Shown one piece after another: positions 8,252 through 15,282 of a stretch of 64,000 nucleotides of DNA; the first letter of the stretch is position 1, and the number at the start of each line of letters is the position of its first letter. The notes beneath the pieces were generated by a model. It ran no database searches. It was not told the origin of the DNA and worked only from the letters and a program-made list of their open reading frames with translations. This DNA comes from G963677085 sp963677085 (GTDB lineage Bacteria; Planctomycetota; Planctomycetia; Pirellulales; Thermoguttaceae). The stretch is taken from positions 2,790,001 to 2,854,000 of the forward strand of contig CAXXFH010000004.1 in the NCBI GenBank assembly GCA_963677085.2, given 5' to 3'. The position numbers were made by a program, and so were the translations under genes.

Positions 8252-8393
8252 GTAGTAAGTCCTACAGTTGAGGGATCGTATTTCTTGGGCGGATTTGTGT
8301 GCCACTGGCTTTGCCAGTGCGGAGATGTCTGCGAACAAAGCACTGGCAGAGCCAGTGGCACACAGAAAACACCCCGTTTGAGTGACGTACTAC
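8252..8393. repeat. 142-bp element with inverted ends around a 24-bp hairpin
   Basis: The outer ends GTAGTAAGTC (8252-8261) and GACGTACTAC (8384-8393) are inverted repeats matching at 9 of 10 bases. Inside, arms at 8297-8320 and 8340-8363 (GTGTGCCACTGGCTTTGCC... and its complement) match at 23 of 24 bases with a 19-base loop. It fills most of the space between the divergent dehydrogenase and coaX genes. Confidence 0.7.
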
Positions 8394-8447
8394 GTTAGAG
8401 AGCCTGTTTTCCCTTTTGTCGAACATCCATCCGTCGTCCGCTCGCCC

Positions 8448-9323
8448 ATGTGCCGTCGTCCCGCCGAAAACCTGATCGCCGTCGATATCGGCAACGCCCG
8501 GATTAAGTTGGGGGCGTTTCGGACTGCGACGGACGTCGGCGAGGGCCTGCCGGTGCCGGTGGCCACGTTGCCACTGTTGGGTGCGCCACTATCGGGTGCA
8601 CCGCTGGCGGGCGATTGTGTGGAGCTGGAGCATATCGAGCCGTGGCTTGCCAAGATGTTTTCGTCGACGCCGTCGGACGGCTGCCGGTGGTGGATTGGCA
8701 GTGTGAATCGGGCGTCGGCCTCGCGATTGGTCGACTGGCTTCGGACTCACCGACCCGACGATTCCATTACCCTTCTGGCAGCCGGTGATCTTCCGTTGGA
8801 AGTCCGCTTGTCGCGACCCGATATGGTGGGCGTCGACCGGCTGATCGACGCCGTAGCGGCCAATCGGCTCCGCACACCGGATCGGCCGGCGGTGGTGGTC
8901 GACGTGGGCACGGCGATCACCGTCGACGCGATCGCGGCCGACGGTGCTTTTCTCGGTGGGGCGATTCTTCCGGGCATTGCCATGGCCGCGCGGGCACTGC
9001 ACGATTACACCGACTTGTTGCCGCTGCTCAACATGGCCGAGTTGACCTCCCCACCGCCGGCGTTGGGCGATTGTACCGAAGCCGCCATGCAGAGCGGGCT
9101 GTTCTACGGGGCGGTGGGCGCGATTCGCGAACTGGTCGGACGCATGGCCGAAGACGCCACGCCCGAGGTCTTTCTTACCGGCGGCGCCGGCCCGGCCGTG
9201 GCCAGCCTGTTGGGCGCCGACGCACACCACGTGCCGCATCTGACCCTGGCCGGGATTGCCGTAGTCGCTGGGCAAATCGGAAATCGGAAAACGGAAAACG
9301 GAAAACGAAAAGCAAGAGACTAG
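8448..9323 (+). CDS. coaX: Type III pantothenate kinase
   Basis: Phosphorylates pantothenate with ATP in the first step of coenzyme A synthesis in the cytoplasm. ASKHA-fold motifs are present: VDIGNARIKLGAF (phosphate loop), GVDRLIDAVAA, VVDVGTAITVDAI with the catalytic Asp, and GGAILPGIAMAARAL. The ATG at 8448 precedes the first beta-strand by a normal distance; the longer frame upstream runs into the repeat. The protein is about 291 residues, slightly longer than usual. The C-terminus (GNRKTENGKRKARD) is encoded by a stuttering GGAAAAC repeat, so it looks like an accidental extension. No other CoA gene is adjacent. Confidence 0.88.
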   Translation: MCRRPAENLIAVDIGNARIKLGAFRTATDVGEGLPVPVATLPLLGAPLSGAPLAGDCVELEHIEPWLAKMFSSTPSDGCRWWIGSVNRASASRLVDWLRTHRPDDSITLLAAGDLPLEVRLSRPDMVGVDRLIDAVAANRLRTPDRPAVVVDVGTAITVDAIAADGAFLGGAILPGIAMAARALHDYTDLLPLLNMAELTSPPPALGDCTEAAMQSGLFYGAVGAIRELVGRMAEDATPEVFLTGGAGPAVASLLGADAHHVPHLTLAGIAVVAGQIGNRKTENGKRKARD

Positions 9324-9390
9324 CGTGGGACGCGAAACCACAAGCGGCGACATCATAAATCCCAAATCATAAATCCCAAATCATAAATCC
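9275..9390. repeat. Two stuttering low-complexity tracts at the coaX 3' end
   Basis: From 9275 the DNA reads CAAATCGGAAATCGG, then GGAAAAC about three times, up to the coaX stop. From 9353, CATAAATCCCAAAT is repeated about 2.5 times. The same phrase occurs reversed at 33280-33316 (GATTTATGATTTGGGATTTA). Confidence 0.6.
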
Positions 9391-9448
9391 GCAGTCCTCC
9401 TACCCTCCCGGCGGGGCTCCGCTACAATAGCCCGCAAAGGAGGGTCGT

Positions 9449-10513
9449 ATGCGAGTTGCACAATTTACCGGATTACGCCAAATCACGGTTGTCGACGAAC
9501 CGGATCCCAAGCTCCAGCGGCCCGGCGACGTATTGCTGCGGATCGATCGTTTGGGTGTGTGCGGTTCCGATGTGCATTATTACACTCAGGGTTGCATAGG
9601 TGATCAGGCGATCGAATACCCGGCCACGCTGGGGCACGAGTGTGCGGGGACGGTCGTGGAAGTGGGTTCTGCGGTGGAACGGCTGAAGGTGGGCGATCGG
9701 GTGGCGGTCGATCCGGCGTTGGTCTGTGGCGAGTGCGATCAATGCCGAGCCGGACGGCAAAATACGTGCCGCAATCTGCGATTCCTCGGCGGACCGGGCG
9801 AGGCTCCGGGAGCAGCGGCCGAGTATCGAGTGCTGCCGGCCGAAAACTGCTTGGCCATTCCGGCCGAAATGAGTCTCGATGAAGCGACCCTGGTTGAACC
9901 ACTTTCGGTCGGGCTGTATGCCGTGCGACTAGGCGACGTTTACCCGGCAGCGCGGGTGGCGATTCTGGGGGCCGGCCCCATCGGGCTGAGCGTGTTGCTG
10001 TGTGCCAAGGCGACCGCACCGTGTACGGTCTACATGACCGACCTGCTGGACGAACGGCTGGCCGTTGCCCGGCGATGCGGAGCCGATTTTACGGCGAATG
10101 CCGGGTGCCGTGAAGACTCGCGCCGTGAAGACGCGTTGGCGGCCATCGCGGAGCGTGAGCCGTGGGGGTTGGACTTGGTGTTCGAGTGCTCGGGCGACCC
10201 GGCTTGTATCGACGAAGCCCAACAGTTGCTCACTCCCGGGGGAACGCTCGTTTTGGTCGGCATTCCGGAGCAGCCGTCGGTGAGTTTCAACATTCACCGC
10301 ATGCGCCGCGCCGAGTTGACGTTTATTAACGTGCGTCGGCAGAAAGGCTGCGTGGCCTCCGTCATTCGGCTGATTGCCGAGCGGCACATCGACCCGTCGC
10401 CGCTGTTGACCCATCACTATCCTTTTGTAGAAATTCAAGACGCCTTCGACCTGGTAGCCGGCTATCGCGACGGCGTGGTCAAGGCAATGGTGGAGTTGGA
10501 TAAAGATTCGTAA
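9449..10513 (+). CDS. Zinc-dependent medium-chain alcohol/polyol dehydrogenase
   Basis: 354 residues, the usual length for the sorbitol/xylitol/threonine dehydrogenase family, which oxidises a secondary alcohol with NAD(P). Catalytic zinc ligands are Cys38 (GVCGSDVH) and His63-Glu64 (GHECAG). A structural zinc site is made by Cys93, 96, 99 and 107 (CGECDQC...C). The Rossmann motif is GAGPIGLSVLL near residue 170. An AAAGGAGG site lies six bases before the ATG, with a possible TACAAT -10 box at 9423. The end of the gene is followed by a 69-base perfect hairpin. The sequence fits sorbitol-dehydrogenase-like enzymes best; the substrate is inferred only loosely. Confidence 0.85.
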   Translation: MRVAQFTGLRQITVVDEPDPKLQRPGDVLLRIDRLGVCGSDVHYYTQGCIGDQAIEYPATLGHECAGTVVEVGSAVERLKVGDRVAVDPALVCGECDQCRAGRQNTCRNLRFLGGPGEAPGAAAEYRVLPAENCLAIPAEMSLDEATLVEPLSVGLYAVRLGDVYPAARVAILGAGPIGLSVLLCAKATAPCTVYMTDLLDERLAVARRCGADFTANAGCREDSRREDALAAIAEREPWGLDLVFECSGDPACIDEAQQLLTPGGTLVLVGIPEQPSVSFNIHRMRRAELTFINVRRQKGCVASVIRLIAERHIDPSPLLTHHYPFVEIQDAFDLVAGYRDGVVKAMVELDKDS

Positions 10514-10526
10514 AAGTTTGGAGTTT

Positions 10527-10595
10527 GGGGTCAACTCTTGACACTTGACACCCGCGGCACGCCGCCGCGGGTGTCAAGTGTCAAGAGTTGACCCC
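10527..10595. repeat. Perfect 32-bp-stem hairpin, GTGTCAAGTGTCAAG family
   Basis: The left arm 10527-10558 (GGGGTCAACTCTTGACACTT, then GACACCCGCGGC) and right arm 10564-10595 are exact reverse complements over 32 bases around a 5-base loop. A 26-base copy of the right arm recurs at 12022-12047, so the glutamate decarboxylase gene is bracketed. There is no T-run, so it is not a classical terminator, though RNA from either strand would fold. Confidence 0.8.
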
Positions 10596-10615
10596 CTGTT
10601 CTATGGAGATTTTCG

Positions 10616-12016
10616 ATGCTCTCGAAAAAACTGCCCTTAGGCGCGCTCTCGGACGCCCAACAGCGGCACGCTTTGGCCTACGGTACCCGTTATGTCGAGG
10701 AGCCCGTGCCGAAGTACGTGTTGCCAAAAAACTCCATGTCGGGGCAGGTTGCCTACCAGATCATCCACGACGAGTTGAACCTCGACGGCAACCCGGCGCT
10801 CAATTTGGCCTCTTTCGTGACCACGTGGATGGAGCCCGAGGCTGAGCGGCTGATGACCGAAACGCTCAACAAGAATTACATCGATCAGGACGAATACCCT
10901 CAGACGACCGAAATCCAGAATCGCTGCGTGAACATGCTGGCCAATTTGTTTCACGCGCCGGAAGACAAGCGGGGTGTCGGCACCGGCACGGTCGGCTCGT
11001 CGGAAGCGATTCACTTGGCCGGCTTAGCATTGAAGTGGAATTGGCGCAAACGCCGCCAGGCCGCCGGCAAACCGGCTGACAAGCCCAACCTGGTGATGGG
11101 CCACAACGTGCAGGTCTGCTGGGAGAAATTCGCTCGCTATTTCGAGGTGGAGCCGCGCTATGTTCCCCTGTCGCAAGATCGCTATGTCTTGGGCGTGAAC
11201 GAAGCGCTGGATATGGTCGACGAGAACACGATCGCCGTGGTGGGAATCTTGGGTAGCACCTACACGGGCGAGTACGAACCGATCGCCGAACTGAACGACG
11301 CCCTGGAGAAACTCAATCATCGGACCGGCTGGCAGGTGCCCATTCATGTGGACGCCGCCAGCGGCGGTTTTGTGGCCCCATTTACGTCGCCAAACCTGAT
11401 GTGGGACTTCCGGCTGCCGTTGGTCCGGTCGATTAACGTCTCGGGCCACAAATACGGGCTGGTTCACCCTGGCGTGGGCTGGGTCATCTGGCGCGACGAA
11501 GCCGAGTTGCCCGAGGAACTTGTCTTCCACGTCAACTATCTCGGCGGCGACCAGCCGACCTTCAATCTGAACTTCTCCCGCGGCGCCAACCAGATTCTCG
11601 CCCAGTACTTCAACTTTCTCTGCTTGGGGCGCGAAGGCTACACGCGGATAATGACCGCGCTGGAAAATATCGCCGGATATCTCACCGAGCAGCTATTGGC
11701 TTCCGACAGATTCTTCATGCTCAGCAAGCGGGGGCATCTACCGGTGGTGACTTTCGGGCTGAAAGATGCCCAGGGCTTCACGGTCTTCGATCTTTCGGCC
11801 CGACTGCGCGAGCGGGGTTGGATTGTGCCGGCCTACACCATGGCACCCAACGCGCAGGACATCGCTGTGCTGCGAGTAGTGGTCCGCGAGGGTTTCAGCC
11901 GCGACATGGCCGATATGCTGCTGGCCGATATCCGCCGTTGCGTAGCCGACTTCGATCAGGCCGCCCCGACAGTGCCACAACCGCCGCACGAGAAGAAAAC
12001 CCGTGGGGTGTGCTAA
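10616..12016 (+). CDS. gadB: Glutamate decarboxylase
   Basis: A PLP enzyme turning glutamate into 4-aminobutyrate and CO2, 466 residues as in Escherichia coli GadB. Motifs include YPQTTEIQNRCVNMLANLFH, GTVGSSEAIHLAGLALK, VDAASGGFVAPF and SGHKYGLVHPGVGW, in which Lys279 would carry PLP. The C-terminal tail is short with one His (PPHEKKTRGVC). No glutamate/GABA antiporter or GABA transaminase is adjacent, so a role in acid resistance cannot be assumed. It has little Shine-Dalgarno sequence, only GGAGAT before the ATG. Repeats of one family lie just upstream and just downstream. Confidence 0.92.
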   Translation: MLSKKLPLGALSDAQQRHALAYGTRYVEEPVPKYVLPKNSMSGQVAYQIIHDELNLDGNPALNLASFVTTWMEPEAERLMTETLNKNYIDQDEYPQTTEIQNRCVNMLANLFHAPEDKRGVGTGTVGSSEAIHLAGLALKWNWRKRRQAAGKPADKPNLVMGHNVQVCWEKFARYFEVEPRYVPLSQDRYVLGVNEALDMVDENTIAVVGILGSTYTGEYEPIAELNDALEKLNHRTGWQVPIHVDAASGGFVAPFTSPNLMWDFRLPLVRSINVSGHKYGLVHPGVGWVIWRDEAELPEELVFHVNYLGGDQPTFNLNFSRGANQILAQYFNFLCLGREGYTRIMTALENIAGYLTEQLLASDRFFMLSKRGHLPVVTFGLKDAQGFTVFDLSARLRERGWIVPAYTMAPNAQDIAVLRVVVREGFSRDMADMLLADIRRCVADFDQAAPTVPQPPHEKKTRGVC

Positions 12017-12021
12017 GAATA

Positions 12022-12047
12022 GGTGTCAAGTGTCAAGAGTTGACCCC
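12022..12047 (+). repeat. GTGTCAAGTGTCAAG repeat, half copy
   Basis: GGTGTCAAGTGTCAAGAGTT followed by GACCCC is identical to the right arm of the hairpin at 10564-10595. It begins six bases after the glutamate decarboxylase stop codon. Confidence 0.8.
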
Positions 12048-12057
12048 GTGTGCCAAT

Positions 12058-12834
12058 TCACTTCGGTGGCGCGATATACGGCGGGGCCAGTTCGCGTGGC
12101 TTCTTAAACTCTTGCGGAGCGTAGACCGGCGGGCGGTACTCGGGTCGGTTGTAGCGCACGGCCGGGTCGTCGTAGTCGGGCCGGTGGACGGCCGGCTCGC
12201 GGTAGGGCTTGATTACGTAGTTCGTGCCCGCGTCGCGGTAAACCGGCGCGGCTTGGTGGTAGTTCATGATCGACGGCGGTGCGTAGTACTTCGTGTAGTT
12301 GCTCGGTTTGTTGTCCGACGGCAAAATGGCCAGCGGCATTTCATACCGTGGCTTGTGAACCGCATCGAGCCCATACGACGGCTTCTGGTACGAAGGCGGA
12401 ACGTAGGTGGGGCGCTCCAGGCGAGGCTTCTCGACGTGCTGACGCCGATAGTCGGGCTTCACCTCGTGGGCCCAAAGCGGATCGACTTGAGCCGGGTAGC
12501 CGAACAGTCTTCGTTCTGTAACGGGATAAGTCGACGGCGTGGATCGTGGTGGCGACGAGGGATGGGGCGACGCTGTGGGTCGAGGCATCGAGTATTCGGG
12601 CGATCTGTGCAGATACTCCGACCCACTCGCTGGGCGAGCGGCTTCTTCGTTGCTGTCGGTCGATGGTGCGGCTGCTGCCTGGGTTGGCGCGGTGCCGACG
12701 GTTTCGGCCGGCGGAAATATCCAGGAGGCTGCCGCCGGCGTGACGCCAGCCATCTGCCATGCCGTTGCCAGGATTATTGCCCGAAATAACATGATTCGCG
12801 TGCGAACAAGGGTTTTTGTAGTAACCAGGGCCAT
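12058..12834 (-). CDS. Secreted Pro/Tyr-rich hypothetical protein
   Basis: 258 residues with an N-terminal export signal (MLFRAIILATAW...PAAAS). The start may be 12834 or, more compactly, the ATG at 12792; neither has a strong ribosome site. After the signal the chain is rich in Pro, Tyr, Arg and Lys with recurring short phrases such as KPRYEMP, KPSYGLD, RPEYRPPVY and KPRELAPPY, and is probably largely disordered. No enzyme motif or transmembrane span is visible beyond the signal. It may be a cell-wall or surface-associated linker, but that is a guess. Not recognised. The end lies just after the repeat that follows the decarboxylase gene. Confidence 0.65.
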   Translation of the reverse strand: MALVTTKTLVRTRIMLFRAIILATAWQMAGVTPAAASWIFPPAETVGTAPTQAAAAPSTDSNEEAARPASGSEYLHRSPEYSMPRPTASPHPSSPPRSTPSTYPVTERRLFGYPAQVDPLWAHEVKPDYRRQHVEKPRLERPTYVPPSYQKPSYGLDAVHKPRYEMPLAILPSDNKPSNYTKYYAPPSIMNYHQAAPVYRDAGTNYVIKPYREPAVHRPDYDDPAVRYNRPEYRPPVYAPQEFKKPRELAPPYIAPPK

Positions 12835-13127
12835 CGTGCCTTTGTTGGCAGGAGGTCCTCCCGAGGTAAGTATAGCTTACTGTAATCGAACCATCCCAAG
12901 GTGGGGTCTGGTTTCGCTGCTCTGGCAACGGCTGGGCATTGCCGGTAGGCTAACACCCGTGGCCAACTCGACTGAAGTCGCTCGGTCCTTTGGCGGCGTG
13001 CCGCTGGCAGGGTGAGTGAGATGGAGCCGCAGCGCATGGTTCTTTCGGGGGGGGGCTGGGTTTGGCGAGGGAGGGCAAGCCGCCCGTGGCACCTGTGAAG
13101 TCAAAGTGGTCAAACCACTAGTCGAAG

Positions 13128-14879
13128 ATGCCCATGTCGATCGACGTGTCCAACGATCCGCGTTCCGTTTCAATGACCTCATTACCGACAACGGCCCCAA
13201 CTCGTCATGGACCTCCGCTGTGGCCGGTCGTGCTTTGCGTAGGTTTGGCGGCGCTGGTGTGTGTCGGTCGAAGGCTGCCGGCCGTGCTGGCTGGAGTCGA
13301 CCTGTTTTCCGACGATGCCTACTACTATCTGGTCATTGCTCGAAACCTGGTGAACACCGGTGAGTTCACCTTCGATGGGCTGACGCCGACCAATGGTTTT
13401 CATCCTCTGTTGTTGTGGATCGAAGCGGCAGTCTACGCTGTGTGTGGTACAGGTGCCGAAGCGTTGCGGCAGTACCAGGTGGCGTGGCTCACCATGGCCG
13501 CGGCGTTTTTTGCGACCGTGTTGCTGTCTCTGATCGCTGCGGTCGTTGGGTTGGGTACAAAAGCTGGACAGCATTCCAACAGCAGTGAGCCGACGTCGGC
13601 CGACCAGTCGATCGTCGCAATGGCCGTCTTTGTGTTGCTCGGTGTTATGGTCGTTCCGCGTTTTTCGATGCCCTTGTTGGGCGGGATGGAGGCGATTCTC
13701 GTCTTTCCGCTGCTGTTGCTTTTCGGCGGGTTGCTGTGGCGACGGCGTTACGGTTGGGCCGGCCTGATGGCGGTGGCCCTGGTGCTCTCGCGACTCGACA
13801 TGATGCCTTACCTGGTAGCCCCGGCCGCATTGGCTTGCGCGTGGCGCGAACGTCGTCACGGCAGAGACGCTTTGCGTTTGGCCCTGCTGGTGTTGTTGCC
13901 GGCCGTGCTGGGGGTCGTCGCGTTTCTGGTCTACAACTTCTGGCACTTTGGCCATCCTATGCCGATTCACGGCACCTTGAAGAGTTGTTTTCCGAGAATC
14001 CACTTTCAGCTGCATCAGTTGTTGCGAGTCGACCACGATGCCGTGTTGTTGCAGGTTGCCGTTGTGTCGGCCGTGGTCGGCGTGTTGTTGCTGGCCACGC
14101 GGCGCGAACACCGCGATGCCCGATGGCTGGGGCTTTCGGCCGCCGGACTCACCTTGATTCAGATTATGGCCTTTTTGTGCTTCCAGAAATGGTCCAAGCC
14201 GGTGCCATCGTGGTACCTTGGTCCGTCGGTCATGACGGGAGTCTTCGCGTTGGCCGTGGGGTTGGGCGCGACGTTACCGGTGCGAGCCATGCGTTGGGTG
14301 ACGATTGCCGTGGCCGCGGTAGCTCTGTTGGTGAACGTCGGGGGCCTTCTCCGGCAATGGCACGCGGGAACACCGCCGTGGAGCGTGGTGGAAGTGGACG
14401 CTAATTCGTCGGTCGTTCCGAAAAAACATCCGCAGGACGTGGTGGCGTTCATGCAAAGCACGCCGCCAGACGCTGTTTGGGCCTGTACCGACTGCGGCAA
14501 ACTGGCCTTCTGGAGCGGGCGGCGGGTGGTGAACCTCGACGGGTTGGTCAACGATTTTCGATACCAGGAGGCGCTACGCGATAAGCGGCTGGCCGATTAC
14601 TTGCGTCAACGGGGCGTTCGGTACCTGATTTTCCTCTGCTGGGATCGACCGCAGTGGGGCGACGACGCGAATGAGTTCGAGCCAATGTACCATAGCCGTG
14701 TTGCGCCGGATATGTTCGCCGGCGACTACCGCGAGGCGCAATTCTACGTGGTCTCGTACCGGTATCTGGCCTATTCGGAGAGCGTTGTCCTGCCACGCGC
14801 GGCCGAAGTATGGCGTAGCGAACCGGTCCGCGACGGCCGAGCGCGGGGGCGCGCCGTGGTGTTCAAGCTTGGCAAATAG
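13128..14879 (+). CDS. Polytopic membrane protein, GT-C glycosyltransferase-like
   Basis: 583 residues, with many hydrophobic segments from about residue 33 to 430 and a soluble C-terminal region of about 150 residues. Near residue 65, FSDDAYYYLVIARNL and the following TFDGLTPTNGFHPL resemble the first-loop acidic motif of GT-C enzymes, which transfer sugars from lipid-linked donors on the outer face of the inner membrane. The C-terminal part (CTDCGKLAFWSGRRVVNLDG) recurs in bacterial proteins of this type. Donor and acceptor are unknown. It stands alone between an unrelated secreted protein and the surface beta-helix protein, and could glycosylate surface proteins or polysaccharide. Confidence 0.72.
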   Translation: MPMSIDVSNDPRSVSMTSLPTTAPTRHGPPLWPVVLCVGLAALVCVGRRLPAVLAGVDLFSDDAYYYLVIARNLVNTGEFTFDGLTPTNGFHPLLLWIEAAVYAVCGTGAEALRQYQVAWLTMAAAFFATVLLSLIAAVVGLGTKAGQHSNSSEPTSADQSIVAMAVFVLLGVMVVPRFSMPLLGGMEAILVFPLLLLFGGLLWRRRYGWAGLMAVALVLSRLDMMPYLVAPAALACAWRERRHGRDALRLALLVLLPAVLGVVAFLVYNFWHFGHPMPIHGTLKSCFPRIHFQLHQLLRVDHDAVLLQVAVVSAVVGVLLLATRREHRDARWLGLSAAGLTLIQIMAFLCFQKWSKPVPSWYLGPSVMTGVFALAVGLGATLPVRAMRWVTIAVAAVALLVNVGGLLRQWHAGTPPWSVVEVDANSSVVPKKHPQDVVAFMQSTPPDAVWACTDCGKLAFWSGRRVVNLDGLVNDFRYQEALRDKRLADYLRQRGVRYLIFLCWDRPQWGDDANEFEPMYHSRVAPDMFAGDYREAQFYVVSYRYLAYSESVVLPRAAEVWRSEPVRDGRARGRAVVFKLGK

Positions 14880-15282
14880 GCCCTATTTCGGCTGATCTGC
14901 ATCGGTTGATTCTTCGACGGCCGGGTGCCATGGGCGGCTTGCCCGTCCTTCTGTGCGCTAGCGAGCGCTCGTTTGGCAAACGCCGAAGCCACCTGAATTT
15001 ACGGGGGGCACTCTCGACGATCCCATAACCGTGTCTAATCGTCCAAAACCCGGAATCTTGACATTGACGGCGCTAGCTTGCCTGGGCTATACGACTCCTC
15101 CACAAGGCGGCGGGGCCGCCAGCCAGACCGACAGATATTTCAGTCGAACGGTGCTAGCCTGGATTTTTCACGACGGTGGTGAGAAATGCGGGTTAATGGG
15201 CCAAAGCACCAAGCGGCCTCAGGCCAGCGAATTGGGATATCGCACCTATTGGGGCAACTCCGACAACGTAAGTAGCGTAATA
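14880..15282. other. Gap upstream of the surface protein
   Basis: The frame of the next gene stays open back to a GTG at 15031, but the residues encoded there do not look like a signal peptide or a domain. I treat this as leader and promoter region. No clear -35/-10 pair or repeat was found. Confidence 0.45.

Noticed and set aside
8297..8363. GCCACTGGCTTTGCCAGTG read as a cobalamin-riboswitch-like box
   Set aside because: It is part of a near-perfect palindrome with no other riboswitch features and sits upstream of coaX, which is not a B12 gene.
9353..9390. CATAAATCCCAAAT tandem as a CRISPR array
   Set aside because: Units are only 14 bases and contiguous, with no spacers and no cas genes.
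10616..12016. Glutamate-dependent acid resistance system
   Set aside because: No antiporter, regulator or second decarboxylase gene is nearby, so only the enzyme can be claimed.
11818..12789. 323-codon plus-strand frame overlapping the end of gadB and the secreted P/Y-rich gene
   Set aside because: Overlaps a certain gene and a signal-peptide gene; composition is Arg/Gly-rich as expected for a shadow frame.
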